From positions 248,001 to 312,000 of the forward strand of contig NZ_KB899497.1 in assembly GCF_000378245.1 (NCBI RefSeq): a DNA stretch of 64,000 nt, written 5' to 3'. This DNA is from Aromatoleum toluclasticum ATCC 700605 (lineage in GTDB: Bacteria > Pseudomonadota > Gammaproteobacteria > Burkholderiales > Rhodocyclaceae). The notes under the pieces were generated by a model, which worked only from the letters and a program-made list of their open reading frames with translations, was not told the DNA's origin and ran no database searches. Below are positions 45,840 to 56,052 of this stretch, piece after piece (the stretch's first letter is position 1; the number at the start of each line of letters is the position of its first letter). Both the position numbers and the translations under genes were made by a program.

Positions 45840-47093
45840 ATGTTCGACAAGCAAATGCAGATCGCCGGCTTCGACCCTGACCTGTGGGGTGCGATCGAAT
45901 CCGAGCGCAACCGCCAGGAAGACCACATCGAGCTGATCGCGTCCGAGAACTATGCCAGCCCGCGCGTGATGCAGGCCCAAGGCACGGTGCTCACCAACAA
46001 GTACGCGGAAGGCTATCCGGGCAAGCGCTACTACGGCGGCTGCGAGCATGTGGACGTCGTCGAACAGCTCGCCATCGACCGCGCGAAGCAGTTGTTCGGC
46101 GCGGATTGGGTGAACGTGCAACCGCACTCCGGCTCGCAGGCCAACGCTGCGGTGTATTTCGCGTTGCTGCAGCCGGGTGACACCATCCTCGGCATGAGCC
46201 TTGCGCACGGTGGCCACCTGACGCACGGCGCCAAGGTGAACTTCTCCGGCAAGATCTTCAACGCCGTGCAGTACGGCGTGACCGACGACGGCGTGATCGA
46301 CTACGACGCGCTCGAGGCGCTGGCCGTCGAGTGCAAGCCGAAGATGATCGTCGCCGGCTTCTCGGCCTACGCCCGTCACCTCGACTTCCCGCGCTTCCGT
46401 GCGATCGCGGACAAGGTCGGTGCGCTGCTGTTCGTCGACATGGCGCACGTCGCCGGCCTCGTCGCCGCCGGCCTGTACCCCAGCCCGGTGCCGTTTGCCG
46501 ACATCGTCACCAGCACCACGCACAAGACGCTGCGCGGCCCGCGCGGCGGCATCATCCTTGGCCGCGCCAATGCGGACATCGAGAAGAAGATCGCCTCGAT
46601 GGTCTTCCCCGGCACCCAGGGCGGCCCGCTGATGCACGTCATCGCCGCCAAGGCGGTGGCCTTCAAGGAAGCCCTGGATCCGTCCTTCAAGGACTACCAG
46701 AAGCAGGTGATGGCCAACGCCCGGGCGATGGCCGGCGTGTTCGTCGAGCGCGGCTACAAGATCGTGTCCGGCGGCACCGACGACCACCTGTTCCTGGTCG
46801 ACCTGATCGCCAAGGGCATCACCGGCAAGGCCGCCGATGCGGCGCTCGGCGCGGCCCACATCACCGTCAACAAGAACACCGTGCCCAACGATCCGCAGTC
46901 GCCCTTCGTGACCAGCGGCATCCGCATCGGCACGCCGGCGGCGACCACTCGCGGCTTCGGCATCGCCGAGGTCACGGAGCTCGCCGGCTGGATCTGCGAC
47001 ATCCTCGACGACATCGAGAACCCCGCAGTGATCGAGGCCGTGCGCGCGAAGGTGTCCGCGCTGTGCGCCCGCTTCCCGGTTTACGGGCGCTGA
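45840..47093 (+). CDS. glyA: serine hydroxymethyltransferase
   Basis: A 417-residue PLP enzyme converting serine and tetrahydrofolate into glycine and methylene-THF. The PLP lysine motif is [14 protein letters not shown]. GlyA lies 36 bp after the symporter and 17 bp before sdaA. Confidence 0.97.
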   Translation: MFDKQMQIAGFDPDLWGAIESERNRQEDHIELIASENYASPRVMQAQGTVLTNKYAEGYPGKRYYGGCEHVDVVEQLAIDRAKQLFGADWVNVQPHSGSQANAAVYFALLQPGDTILGMSLAHGGHLTHGAKVNFSGKIFNAVQYGVTDDGVIDYDALEALAVECKPKMIVAGFSAYARHLDFPRFRAIADKVGALLFVDMAHVAGLVAAGLYPSPVPFADIVTSTTHKTLRGPRGGIILGRANADIEKKIASMVFPGTQGGPLMHVIAAKAVAFKEALDPSFKDYQKQVMANARAMAGVFVERGYKIVSGGTDDHLFLVDLIAKGITGKAADAALGAAHITVNKNTVPNDPQSPFVTSGIRIGTPAATTRGFGIAEVTELAGWICDILDDIENPAVIEAVRAKVSALCARFPVYGR

Positions 47094-47109
47094 TCGGGGG
47101 AACGCAATC

Positions 47110-48489
47110 GTGGCCATCAGCGTTTTCGACCTATTCAAGATCGGCATCGGGCCGTCGTCGTCCCACACTGTGGGGCCGATGCGCGCGGCGCTGGTCTTTG
47201 CGAACGGCCTGAAGGAGTCCGGCCTGCTCGCACGGGTCGGAGGCGTGAAGGCCGAACTGTTCGGTTCCCTCGGTGCGACCGGCAAGGGGCATGGCAGCGA
47301 CAAGGCCGTGCTCCTCGGTCTCGAGGGGGAAGCGCCGGATCTCGTCGATACGGAGCAGGTCGACGGCAAGCTCGCCCGCATCCGCAGCGAGCAGCGCCTG
47401 ATGCTCGCCGGCGAGCATCCGATCCCGTTCATCGAACGCGAGCATCTCGTGATGCACCGGCGCCAGTCGCTGCCCTACCATCCTAATGGCATGCGCATCG
47501 CCGCCTTCGACGCGGCGGGCGAAACCCTCTGCAGCAAGGTGTATTACTCGGTCGGCGGCGGTTTCGTCGTCGATGAGAGCGCTGCCGGCGCCGACCGTAT
47601 CGTCGCGGATTCGACGCCGCTCACGCATCCGTTCCGCAGCGGCGACGAACTGCTTGCGCAGTGCCGCGACAAGAAGCTTTCGATCAGCCAGCTGATGCTG
47701 GAGAACGAGCGCGCATGGCGCACGGACGCGGAGACGCGCGCCGGCCTGCTGCGTATCTGGGACGTGATGCAGCTGTGTGTGCGCCGTGGCTGCGAGAAGG
47801 AAGGCATCATGCCCGGCGGCCTGCAGGTCAGGCGCCGCGCGGCGGAAATGTTCCGCAAGCTCTCCAGCGCGCCCGAGGCGAGCATCCGCGACCCGCTGAC
47901 GACGATGGACTGGGTGAATCTCTATGCGCTCGCCGTCAATGAGGAAAACGCCACCGGCGGGCGCGTGGTCACGGCCCCTACCAACGGCGCCGCCGGCATC
48001 GTGCCCGCGGTGATGCACTACTACAGCCGCTTCATTCCCGGCGCGAGCGAGGAGGGCGTCATCCGCTTCCTGCTCACCGCCGCGGCGATCGGCATCCTCT
48101 ATAAAGAAAACGCGTCGATCTCCGGCGCCGAAGTCGGCTGCCAGGGCGAGGTCGGCGTCGCGTGCTCAATGGCGGCCGGCGGACTCGCCGAAGTGCTGGG
48201 CGGAACGCCCGAGCAGGTGGAGAATGCCGCCGAGATCGGAATGGAGCACAACCTGGGCCTGACCTGCGACCCCGTCGGCGGCCTGGTCCAGGTGCCTTGC
48301 ATCGAGCGCAACGCGATGGGCTCGATCAAGGCGATCAACGCCGCACGCATGGCGCTGCGTGGCGACGGCAAGCATTTCGTCTCGCTCGACAAGGTCATCA
48401 AGACCATGCGCGAAACGGGCGCCGACATGAAATTGAAGTACAAGGAAACTGCCCGCGGCGGCCTCGCCGTGAACGTCATCGAATGTTGA
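47110..48489 (+). CDS. sdaA: L-serine ammonia-lyase (Fe-S)
   Basis: A 459-residue single-chain serine dehydratase that makes pyruvate from serine. The N-terminal [20 protein letters not shown] and the C-terminal cluster cysteines ([26 protein letters not shown]) match the iron-sulfur enzyme. It starts with GTG at 47110. Together with glyA it can turn glycine into pyruvate, fed by the upstream genes. Confidence 0.95.
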   Translation: MAISVFDLFKIGIGPSSSHTVGPMRAALVFANGLKESGLLARVGGVKAELFGSLGATGKGHGSDKAVLLGLEGEAPDLVDTEQVDGKLARIRSEQRLMLAGEHPIPFIEREHLVMHRRQSLPYHPNGMRIAAFDAAGETLCSKVYYSVGGGFVVDESAAGADRIVADSTPLTHPFRSGDELLAQCRDKKLSISQLMLENERAWRTDAETRAGLLRIWDVMQLCVRRGCEKEGIMPGGLQVRRRAAEMFRKLSSAPEASIRDPLTTMDWVNLYALAVNEENATGGRVVTAPTNGAAGIVPAVMHYYSRFIPGASEEGVIRFLLTAAAIGILYKENASISGAEVGCQGEVGVACSMAAGGLAEVLGGTPEQVENAAEIGMEHNLGLTCDPVGGLVQVPCIERNAMGSIKAINAARMALRGDGKHFVSLDKVIKTMRETGADMKLKYKETARGGLAVNVIEC

Positions 48490-48521
48490 TGACCCCCGAC
48501 ACTCAGACACAAGGAATCATG

Positions 48522-49652
48522 ATGAGCGATACCCACTCCGACGCACCGCTGCTGCGCACCCCGCTGTACGACCTGCACGTTTCCCTCGGCGCCAAGATGG
48601 TGCCGTTCGCGGGCTACGAGATGCCGGTGCAGTACCCTGCCGGCATCATCAAGGAGCACACCCACACCCGCACCCAGGCCGGGCTGTTCGACGTGTCGCA
48701 CATGGGCCAGGTCTTCCTCGTCGGCCCGGAGGCCGCCGCGGCGCTGGAAACCCTGGTGCCGGTCGACATCATCGACCTGCCGCAGGGCATGCAGCGTTAC
48801 GCGCTGTTCACCAATGAAACCGGTGGCGTGATGGACGACCTGATGGTCGCGAACTTCGGCGACCGCCTGTTCGTGGTCGTGAACGCCGCGTGCAAGGCGC
48901 AGGACATCGCGCACATGCAGAAGCACCTGTCCGGCCGCTGCAAGGTCGAGGTGCTCGAAGACCGCGCGCTGCTGGCGCTGCAAGGCCCGGCCGCCGCGAC
49001 CGTGCTGGCCCGCCTCGCGCCCGAAGTCGGCAAGATGGTCTTCATGAACAGCATCACCGTGAACCTCCTCGGCGTGCCGTGCTACGTGAGCCGTTCGGGC
49101 TACACCGGCGAAGATGGTTACGAGATCTCGGTGCCCGCGGACAAGGCCGAAGCCCTGGCGCGTGAGCTGCTGAGCCACCCCGAAGTGGCCCCGATCGGCT
49201 TGGGCGCGCGCGACTCGCTGCGCCTGGAGGCCGGCCTGTGCCTGTACGGCCACGACCTCGACGTGAACACCTCGCCGGTCGAAAGCAGCCTGCTGTGGGC
49301 GCTGTCCAAGCCCCGCCGCGCCGACGGCGCGCGCGCGGGCGGCTATCCCGGCGCCGACATGGTCCTCGGCCACATCGCCAACGGCGTGTCGCGCAAGCGC
49401 GTCGGCCTGCGTCCGAACGCCCGCGTGCCGGTGCGTGAAGGCGCGGAGATCGTCGACGCCAGCGGCCGCAAGGTCGGCATCGTCACCAGCGGCGGCTTCG
49501 GCCCGACGCTGGAAGCGCCGGTCGCGATGGGCTACGTCGAAACTGCGCTGGCCAAGATCGGCACCCAGCTCTCCGCGATCGTCCGCGGCAAGCCGGTTCC
49601 GGTCGAAGTCGCCAGTACCCCCTTCGTGCCGCAGCGCTACTACCGCGGCTGA
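48522..49652 (+). CDS. gcvT: aminomethyltransferase (glycine cleavage T protein)
   Basis: The 376-residue T protein has the folate-binding signature (AGYEMPVQY early, [13 protein letters not shown] in the middle, and [18 protein letters not shown]). ATG 48522 gives normal spacing to AAGGAA. It is about five kb away from gcvH-gcvP, separated by four genes, rather than next to them. Confidence 0.95.
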   Translation: MSDTHSDAPLLRTPLYDLHVSLGAKMVPFAGYEMPVQYPAGIIKEHTHTRTQAGLFDVSHMGQVFLVGPEAAAALETLVPVDIIDLPQGMQRYALFTNETGGVMDDLMVANFGDRLFVVVNAACKAQDIAHMQKHLSGRCKVEVLEDRALLALQGPAAATVLARLAPEVGKMVFMNSITVNLLGVPCYVSRSGYTGEDGYEISVPADKAEALARELLSHPEVAPIGLGARDSLRLEAGLCLYGHDLDVNTSPVESSLLWALSKPRRADGARAGGYPGADMVLGHIANGVSRKRVGLRPNARVPVREGAEIVDASGRKVGIVTSGGFGPTLEAPVAMGYVETALAKIGTQLSAIVRGKPVPVEVASTPFVPQRYYRG

Positions 49653-49702
49653 TGCACCACCGGGCGGCCCGGCACTCGCCGGACCGCCCGCCGGAGTCCC
49701 CC

Positions 49703-50671
49703 ATGCAGAACGCAAGCACCCCCACCCCACAGACCGGAATCAAGCTGCGCGGCGCCGAGAAGACCGCGCGCATCCCGGTCAAGATCGTCCCGATCACGCC
49801 GGCCGAGCAGCTGCGCAAGCCCGAATGGATCCGCGCGGCCTTCCGCGGCACGAAGAGCGTGCGCCAGCTCACCGGCACGCTGCGTGAGAACCGCCTGCAC
49901 ACCGTGTGTGAGGAAGCCAACTGCCCGAACCTGGGCGAATGCTTCAACCACGGCACGGCGACCTTCATGATCATGGGGGCGATCTGCACGCGGCGCTGCC
50001 CGTTCTGCGACGTGGGCCACGGCCGCCCGCTGCCGCTGGACCCGGATGAACCGAAGAACCTTGCGCAGACCGTCAGCGGGATGCGCCTGAAATACGTCGT
50101 GATCACCTCCGTCGACCGCGATGACCTGCGCGACGGCGGCGCCCAGCACTTTGCCGACTGCATCCGCGAGACGCGTGCAGCCAACCCCGGCATCACCGTC
50201 GAAGTGCTGACGCCGGACTTCCGCGGCCGTGTGGACCTCGCGCTCGACGTGCTGACCACCGTGCCGCCCGACGTCTTCAATCACAACATCGAGACCGTGC
50301 CGCGCCTCTATCGTGAGGTGCGCCCCGGCGCCGATTACGAACATTCGCTCGACCTGCTCGCGGCCTTCAAGGCGCGCCACCCGGACGTCGCGACCAAGTC
50401 CGGCCTGATGCTGGGCGTGGGCGAGACGCGCGAGGAGATCGAAGCGACGCTCGCCGACCTGCGCGCGCACAACGTGGACATGGTCACGATCGGGCAATAC
50501 CTGCAGCCCAGCCTGCACCACCTGCCGGTGCGCCGCTACGTGACGCCGGCCGAATTCGACGAGCTGCGCGTCGTCGGCGAGAAGATGGGCTTCCGCCACG
50601 TGGCCTCCGGCCCGATGGTGCGCTCGTCCTACCACGCCGACCTGCAGGCGCGCGGCGTCATCGGAGGCTGA
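49703..50671 (+). CDS. lipA: lipoyl synthase
   Basis: The 322-residue radical SAM enzyme has the auxiliary cluster [12 protein letters not shown] and the radical SAM motif [11 protein letters not shown]. It inserts sulfur into the octanoyl group on GcvH and other lipoyl domains. Its presence in a glycine-cleavage cluster is functionally logical. No lipB neighbours it. Confidence 0.95.
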   Translation: MQNASTPTPQTGIKLRGAEKTARIPVKIVPITPAEQLRKPEWIRAAFRGTKSVRQLTGTLRENRLHTVCEEANCPNLGECFNHGTATFMIMGAICTRRCPFCDVGHGRPLPLDPDEPKNLAQTVSGMRLKYVVITSVDRDDLRDGGAQHFADCIRETRAANPGITVEVLTPDFRGRVDLALDVLTTVPPDVFNHNIETVPRLYREVRPGADYEHSLDLLAAFKARHPDVATKSGLMLGVGETREEIEATLADLRAHNVDMVTIGQYLQPSLHHLPVRRYVTPAEFDELRVVGEKMGFRHVASGPMVRSSYHADLQARGVIGG

Positions 50672-50676
50672 GCGCG

Positions 50677-51108
50677 ATGAATGCGATCTGGAGCGTGAAG
50701 ATCGAACGGCTCGAGACCCGGCTCGCCGTCGGCATCTACGAGGACGAGCGCGAGGCGCAGCCGGTGTGGGTGTCGGTGACCCTGACCGGCCTCGCCCCGG
50801 CGGTGCCGGGCGGGCTTGGCGACTGCCTCGACTACGAGCCGCTGTGCCGCTGGCTCGCGACCGAATGGCCGCAGTCGGCCCACACGCCGCTGCTCGAAAC
50901 GCGCGTCAACGAGGTCTTCGACTTCGCGTTCGGGCTCGACCCGCGCGTGCATGAAGTGTCCGTCGGTCTGTACAAGCAGCGGGTGAGCCGCTATGCCACC
51001 GCGGTCGGCATCGAGCGTACGACGAATCGCGGCGAGCATCAGCGGGCGATGGAGCTGCGGCGGGGCAAGCGGCCGGCGGCGCTCGCCGCGGCGAGCGGGG
51101 CGCTCTGA
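50677..51108 (+). CDS. folB: dihydroneopterin aldolase family protein
   Basis: The 143-residue protein has a FolB-like pattern (RLAVGIYEDEREAQPVWVSV, LDYEPLCRWL, and a C-terminal VSVGLYKQ strand). It starts 5 bp after lipA and 5 bp before pabB. It should supply the pterin branch of folate synthesis. Its tail is Ala-rich and somewhat longer than usual. Confidence 0.8.
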   Translation: MNAIWSVKIERLETRLAVGIYEDEREAQPVWVSVTLTGLAPAVPGGLGDCLDYEPLCRWLATEWPQSAHTPLLETRVNEVFDFAFGLDPRVHEVSVGLYKQRVSRYATAVGIERTTNRGEHQRAMELRRGKRPAALAAASGAL

Positions 51109-51113
51109 ACGTC

Positions 51114-52232
51114 ATGACGAGGCTGCGCTTCGACTTCCCGGCGGATGCCACCGGCGCCACGCCGCTGCACTTCACTGCCCCGCGCGAGCAACTCGTCGCG
51201 CGCGAGCCGCAGGACGTGCGTGCGGTGCTGGCCCGTGCCGACGCGCTGGCACGCGCCGGGGCGTGGGTGGCCGGCCTCGTCTGCTACGAGGCGGGCGCGG
51301 CCTTCGATCCGGCCTTCCGCTTTCGCCAGCGCCCGGCGCTGCCGCTGGCGTGGTTCGGCGTGTTCGACCAGCCCGAGGCCGCGGACGAGCTCCCGCGCGC
51401 CGCCGTGCGCTGCGACGACTGGCAGCCGGGCGTCGAGCGCGACCGCTACGACGCGGACATCGGCCGCATCCTCGACCACATCCATGCCGGCGACGTGTAC
51501 CAGATCAACCACACGATCCGCCTGCACGGCCGCTTCGACGGCGACCATCGCGCGCTCTACGAGCACCTGCGCACCGGCCAGCCGACCGGCTACTGCGCGC
51601 TGCTCGACCTGAGGCGCCACCGCATCCTGTCGCTGTCGCCCGAACTCTTCTTCCGCCGCGATGGCGACCGCCTGATCTCGAAGCCGATGAAGGGCACGCT
51701 CGCGCGCGGCAGCAGCGCGGAGCAGGATGCGCAGCACGCCGAAGTGCTGGCCGCTTCCGAGAAGAACCGCGCCGAGAACCTGATGATCGTGGATCTCATC
51801 CGCAACGACATGTCGCGGGTCGCGCGCCCGCACAGCGTGCGCGTGCCGCATCTCTTCTCCGTCGAGACCTATCCGACCGTGTTCCAGATGACCTCGACGG
51901 TGGCGGCCGAGCTGCGCCCGGACGCGGATCTGGCGGACATCTTCACTGCGCTCTTCCCCTGCGGCTCGATCACCGGCGCGCCGAAGATCAAGGCGATGGA
52001 GATCATCGCCGGCCTCGAAACCGAACCGCGCGGCATCTACTGCGGCGCCATCGGGCTGCTGAAACCGGGCGGCGACGCGATCTTCAACGTTGCGATCCGC
52101 ACGCTGGCGCTGGACGGCCTCACCGGTCGGGCCGAATACGGCGTGGGCGGCGGCATCACGGCCGACTCCGTCGCACACGATGAATACGAGGAGATGCGCG
52201 CCAAGGCCCGCATCCTGCGCTGTGCCGCGTGA
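51114..52232 (+). CDS. pabB: aminodeoxychorismate synthase component I
   Basis: The 372-residue chorismate-binding enzyme has the conserved block CGSITGAPKIKAMEII and a C-terminal GGGITADSVAHDEYEE. It makes aminodeoxychorismate for p-aminobenzoate and thus folate. No pabA or pabC is in the window. It appears to end the glycine/folate cluster. Confidence 0.93.
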   Translation: MTRLRFDFPADATGATPLHFTAPREQLVAREPQDVRAVLARADALARAGAWVAGLVCYEAGAAFDPAFRFRQRPALPLAWFGVFDQPEAADELPRAAVRCDDWQPGVERDRYDADIGRILDHIHAGDVYQINHTIRLHGRFDGDHRALYEHLRTGQPTGYCALLDLRRHRILSLSPELFFRRDGDRLISKPMKGTLARGSSAEQDAQHAEVLAASEKNRAENLMIVDLIRNDMSRVARPHSVRVPHLFSVETYPTVFQMTSTVAAELRPDADLADIFTALFPCGSITGAPKIKAMEIIAGLETEPRGIYCGAIGLLKPGGDAIFNVAIRTLALDGLTGRAEYGVGGGITADSVAHDEYEEMRAKARILRCAA

Positions 52233-52440
52233 GCGGGTTGGGTCAGGTCCGGTGGGAACGGTGTTTGTTCGACCTCAGGCTGAATACTGCAAATACATGT
52301 CGCTTACCGAACATCGCAGTACACGCGGACAGCCGTAAAGTCCCGAAAGGCAGCGGCCCGGACGATGGCCGTGTTTGGCATCCGACTTACTCGCCAGTCA
52401 CTACAATCAGTTAGACATGCCAGAAAGGCAGGGCAGGGAC

Positions 52441-55400
52441 ATGAAACCGATCAAGAGCATCCTCGTCGCCAACCGTGGTGAAATCGCGATCCGCGTCTTC
52501 CGCGCGGCGAGCGAGATGGGCATTCGCACGGTGGCGATCTACGCCAACGAGGACCGCTTCGCACTGCACCGCTTCAAGTCCGACGAATCCTACCTCGTCG
52601 GTAACGGCCAGAAGCCGATCGCCGCCTACCTCGACATCGCCGACATCATCCGCGTCGCCAAGGACGCCGAGGTCGATGCGATCCATCCGGGCTACGGCTT
52701 CCTGTCCGAGAACCCCGAGTTCGCCGAAGCCTGCGCCGCCGCCGGCATCGCCTTCATCGGCCCGCAGCCGCAGGTGATGCGTGACCTCGGCAACAAGGTC
52801 GCGGCGCGCAACCTCGCCATCGCCGCCGGCGTCCCCGTCGTGCCCGCGACCGGCGCGCTGCCGAACGACCTCGACGAGATCAAGCGCCTCGCGCGCGAAG
52901 TCGGCTACCCCCTGATGCTCAAGGCGAGCTGGGGGGGCGGTGGCCGCGGCATGCGCGCGATCGAGAACGAGGAAGAGCTGCCGGGCCTGCTCGACGTCGC
53001 CCGCCGCGAAGCGCTCGCCGCCTTCGGCAACGACGAGGTTTATCTGGAAAAACTGGTGCGCCGCGCGCGCCACGTCGAAGTACAGATCCTGGGCGACACG
53101 CACGGCAACCTCGTGCATCTTTTCGAGCGCGATTGCTCCGTGCAAAGGCGCAACCAGAAAGTCGTCGAACGCGCCCCCGCGCCCTACCTCGAGGACAGCC
53201 GCCGCACCGAACTGTGCGACGCCGCGCTGAAGCTGTGCCGCGCCGCGCACTATACGCATGCCGGCACCGTCGAATTCCTCATGGACGCCGACACCGGCGC
53301 CTTCTACTTCATCGAAGTGAACCCCCGGATTCAGGTCGAGCACACCGTCACCGAACAGGTCACCGGTGTGGACATCGTCAAGGCGCAGATCCGCGTCACC
53401 GAAGGGGGCCGCATCGGCGGCGAAGACGCCCACCTGCCCGCGCAAGCCAGCATCCGCCTGAACGGCCACGCGCTGCAGTGCCGCGTCACCACCGAAGACC
53501 CCGAGAACAGCTTCACTCCCGACTACGGCCGCATCACCGCCTACCGCAGCGCCGCCGGCTTCGGCCTGCGCCTCGATGGCGGCACGGCCTACACCGGCGC
53601 GGTGATCACGCCGTTCTACGATTCCCTGCTCGTGAAGGTCACCGCCTGGGGCCACAGCCCGGACGAAGCGATCGCGCGGATGGACCGGGGCCTGCGCGAA
53701 TTCCGCATCCGCGGCGTGTCGTCGAACCTGCAATTCCTCGAGAACGTCATTGCGCATCCGCTGTTCAAGTCCGGCGAATGCACGACGCGCTTCATCGACA
53801 CCACGCCCGAGCTCTTCCGCTTCCAGAAGCGCCAGGACCGCGCGACGAAACTCCTGAAATTCCTCGGCGAAGTCAGCGTCAACGGCAACCCCGAGATGGC
53901 CGGCCGCCAGGCGCCCAAGGGCCCGCTCGGCAAACCCATCAAGCCGCTCGTCGACCTCGCCGCGCCGCCGCCCGCGGGCACGCGCGACCTCCTGAAGGAG
54001 CTCGGCCCGCAGCGCTTCGCCGAATGGATGAAGGCCGAGCAGCGCGTGCTGCTCACCGACACCACGATGCGCGACGCCCATCAGTCGCTCTTCGCCACCC
54101 GCATGCGCACGCGCGACATGCTCGAGATCGCACCGCACTACGCGCGCCTCGTGCCGCAGCTCTTCTCGCTCGAATGCTGGGGTGGCGCGACCTTCGACGT
54201 CGCGCTGCGCTTCCTCAAGGAAGACCCGTGGGAGCGCCTCGCGCGCCTGCGCCAGGCCGTGCCCAACGTGCTCTTCCAGATGCTGCTGCGCGCCTCGAAC
54301 GCGGTGGGTTACACCAACTACTCCGACAACGTCGTGCGCTACTTTGTGCACCAGGCGGCGAAGGAAGGCATCGACGTCTTCCGCGTGTTCGATTCCCTCA
54401 ACTGGGTCGACAACATGCGCGTCGCGATGGACGCCGTGAATGAAGCCGGCGCGCTGTGCGAAGGCACGATCTGCTACACGGGGGATCTCTTCGACGCGAG
54501 CCGCCCCAAGTACAACCTCAAGTACTACGTGGACCTCGCCAAGCAGTTGGAGAAGGCCGGCGCCCACATCCTCGGTATCAAGGACATGGCCGGCGTGTGC
54601 AAGCCGCGCGCGGCCGGAGCCCTCGTCAAGGCGCTCAAGGAAGAAGTCGGTCTGCCGATCCACTTCCACACCCACGACACCTCGGGCATCGCCGCCGCGA
54701 GCGTACTCGCCGCGATCGAAGCGGGCGTCGATGCCGTCGACGGCGCGATGGACGCGATGAGCGGCCTCACCTCGCAGCCCAACCTCGGCTCCATCGCCGC
54801 GGCCCTGGCCGGCTCGGATCGCGACACCGGGATCGACCTCGACGCCATGCAGTCGCTGTCGCACTACTGGGAAGGCGTGCGCCGCGCCTACACGCCCTTC
54901 GAGGCCGAGATACGCAGCGGCACCTCCGACGTGTACAAGCACGAGATGCCCGGCGGTCAATACACCAACCTGCGCGAGCAGGCCCGCGCGATGGGCCTCG
55001 AGCACCGCTGGCCGGAAGTCTCGCAGGCTTACGCCGACGTGAACCAGCTCTTCGGCGACATCGTCAAGGTCACCCCGACCTCGAAAGTCGTCGGCGACAT
55101 GGCGCTCTTCATGGTCGCTAACGATCTCACGCCGGCCGAAGTGCTCGACCCGGCCAAGGAGATCGCCTTCCCCGAATCGGTGATCTCGCTCTTCAAGGGC
55201 GAACTGGGCTTCCCGCCGGACGGCTTTCCGAAGGATCTCGAACGCAAGGTGCTCAAGGGCGCCGCGCCGCTCGCCGGCCGCGCGGGTGACTTCCTGCCCG
55301 CCGTCGACCTCGACGCCGCGCGCGCCGAAGCGGCTACCGCAACCGGCGGCCAGGTCTCGGACACCGATCTCGCCTCGTGGCTGATGTACCCCAAGGTCTT

Positions 55401-55890
55401 CAAGGACTACGCCGCCCACCACGCCCGCTTCGGCGACGTCTCGTTGCTGCCCACGCCGGTGTTCTTCTACGGCATGAAGGACCGCGAGGAGATCAGCGTC
55501 GACATCGAGAAGGGCAAGAGCCTGATCGTGCGCCAGACCGGCAGCAGCGACACGCCGGACGAGGAGGGCAGGGTCAAGGTCTTCTTCGAACTCAACGGCC
55601 AGCCCCGCCTGCAGCGCATCCCCAAGGCCGGCGCAGCCCCCACCGGGCGCCGCCACCCGAAGATCGACGATGCCAACCCCAACCACATCGGCGCGCCGAT
55701 GCCGGGGGCGGTGGTGACGGTCGCCGTGCACGCCGGGCAGAAGATCGCCAAGGGCACGCCGCTGGTGTCGATCGAAGCGATGAAGATGGAAACCGCGCTC
55801 ACCGCCGACCGTGACGCGGTCGTCAAGGCGGTGTTCGTCAAGCCCGGCGACAAGGTCGCGGCGAAGGATCTGCTGGTCGAGCTGCAGTAG
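52441..55890 (+). CDS. pyc: pyruvate carboxylase
   Basis: A protein of about 1149 residues. The biotin carboxylase domain starts ILVANRGEIAIRVFRAA; the carboxyltransferase domain starts near TDTTMRDAHQSLFATRMRT; and the C-terminal biotinyl motif is EAMKMET. It makes oxaloacetate from pyruvate. ATG 52441 is preferred over an in-frame ATG at 52417. The 208 bp upstream after pabB hold a possible TACAAT -10 box at 52402 but no clear -35. Confidence 0.95.
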   Translation: MKPIKSILVANRGEIAIRVFRAASEMGIRTVAIYANEDRFALHRFKSDESYLVGNGQKPIAAYLDIADIIRVAKDAEVDAIHPGYGFLSENPEFAEACAAAGIAFIGPQPQVMRDLGNKVAARNLAIAAGVPVVPATGALPNDLDEIKRLAREVGYPLMLKASWGGGGRGMRAIENEEELPGLLDVARREALAAFGNDEVYLEKLVRRARHVEVQILGDTHGNLVHLFERDCSVQRRNQKVVERAPAPYLEDSRRTELCDAALKLCRAAHYTHAGTVEFLMDADTGAFYFIEVNPRIQVEHTVTEQVTGVDIVKAQIRVTEGGRIGGEDAHLPAQASIRLNGHALQCRVTTEDPENSFTPDYGRITAYRSAAGFGLRLDGGTAYTGAVITPFYDSLLVKVTAWGHSPDEAIARMDRGLREFRIRGVSSNLQFLENVIAHPLFKSGECTTRFIDTTPELFRFQKRQDRATKLLKFLGEVSVNGNPEMAGRQAPKGPLGKPIKPLVDLAAPPPAGTRDLLKELGPQRFAEWMKAEQRVLLTDTTMRDAHQSLFATRMRTRDMLEIAPHYARLVPQLFSLECWGGATFDVALRFLKEDPWERLARLRQAVPNVLFQMLLRASNAVGYTNYSDNVVRYFVHQAAKEGIDVFRVFDSLNWVDNMRVAMDAVNEAGALCEGTICYTGDLFDASRPKYNLKYYVDLAKQLEKAGAHILGIKDMAGVCKPRAAGALVKALKEEVGLPIHFHTHDTSGIAAASVLAAIEAGVDAVDGAMDAMSGLTSQPNLGSIAAALAGSDRDTGIDLDAMQSLSHYWEGVRRAYTPFEAEIRSGTSDVYKHEMPGGQYTNLREQARAMGLEHRWPEVSQAYADVNQLFGDIVKVTPTSKVVGDMALFMVANDLTPAEVLDPAKEIAFPESVISLFKGELGFPPDGFPKDLERKVLKGAAPLAGRAGDFLPAVDLDAARAEAATATGGQVSDTDLASWLMYPKVFKDYAAHHARFGDVSLLPTPVFFYGMKDREEISVDIEKGKSLIVRQTGSSDTPDEEGRVKVFFELNGQPRLQRIPKAGAAPTGRRHPKIDDANPNHIGAPMPGAVVTVAVHAGQKIAKGTPLVSIEAMKMETALTADRDAVVKAVFVKPGDKVAAKDLLVELQ

Positions 55891-55940
55891 GCGACCGGCA
55901 CAAGGCGTTCTCCCCCTCCCTCTCCAGAGGGGATTTGCAG

Positions 55941-55969
55941 GTCCGGGTCATGGTGCCCGGACTTTTTTT
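55941..55969 (+). terminator. rho-independent terminator of pyc
   Basis: GTCCGGG at 55941-55947 pairs with CCCGGAC at 55956-55962, followed by seven T residues. It is 50 bp after the pyc stop codon. Confidence 0.9.
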
Positions 55970-56003
55970 ATCCGCGCCGCGCGAGGCGTCGGCGAGTTCA
56001 CGA

Positions 56004-56042
56004 ACGTAGGGAGGAAGGCTCTTCGGCTTTTCCTCCCTACGT
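56004..56042. terminator. long hairpin between convergent pyc and kup
   Basis: ACGTAGGGAGGAA at 56004-56016 pairs perfectly with TTCCTCCCTACGT at 56030-56042 around a loop of 13 bases, which itself can add a few pairs. It lies 10 bp past the end of kup and may terminate that gene. The T-run is short, and a repeat-type element is an alternative. Confidence 0.6.
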
Positions 56043-56052
56043 TTCCGGGTGC

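Noticed and set aside
52402-52407. pyc promoter with TACAAT -10
   Set aside because: The nearest -35-like TTGGCA is 21 bp away, too far for a confident call.
52411-55731. Minus-strand frame of 1106 codons over pyruvate carboxylase
   Set aside because: Antisense shadow of a strongly conserved gene, no domain pattern.
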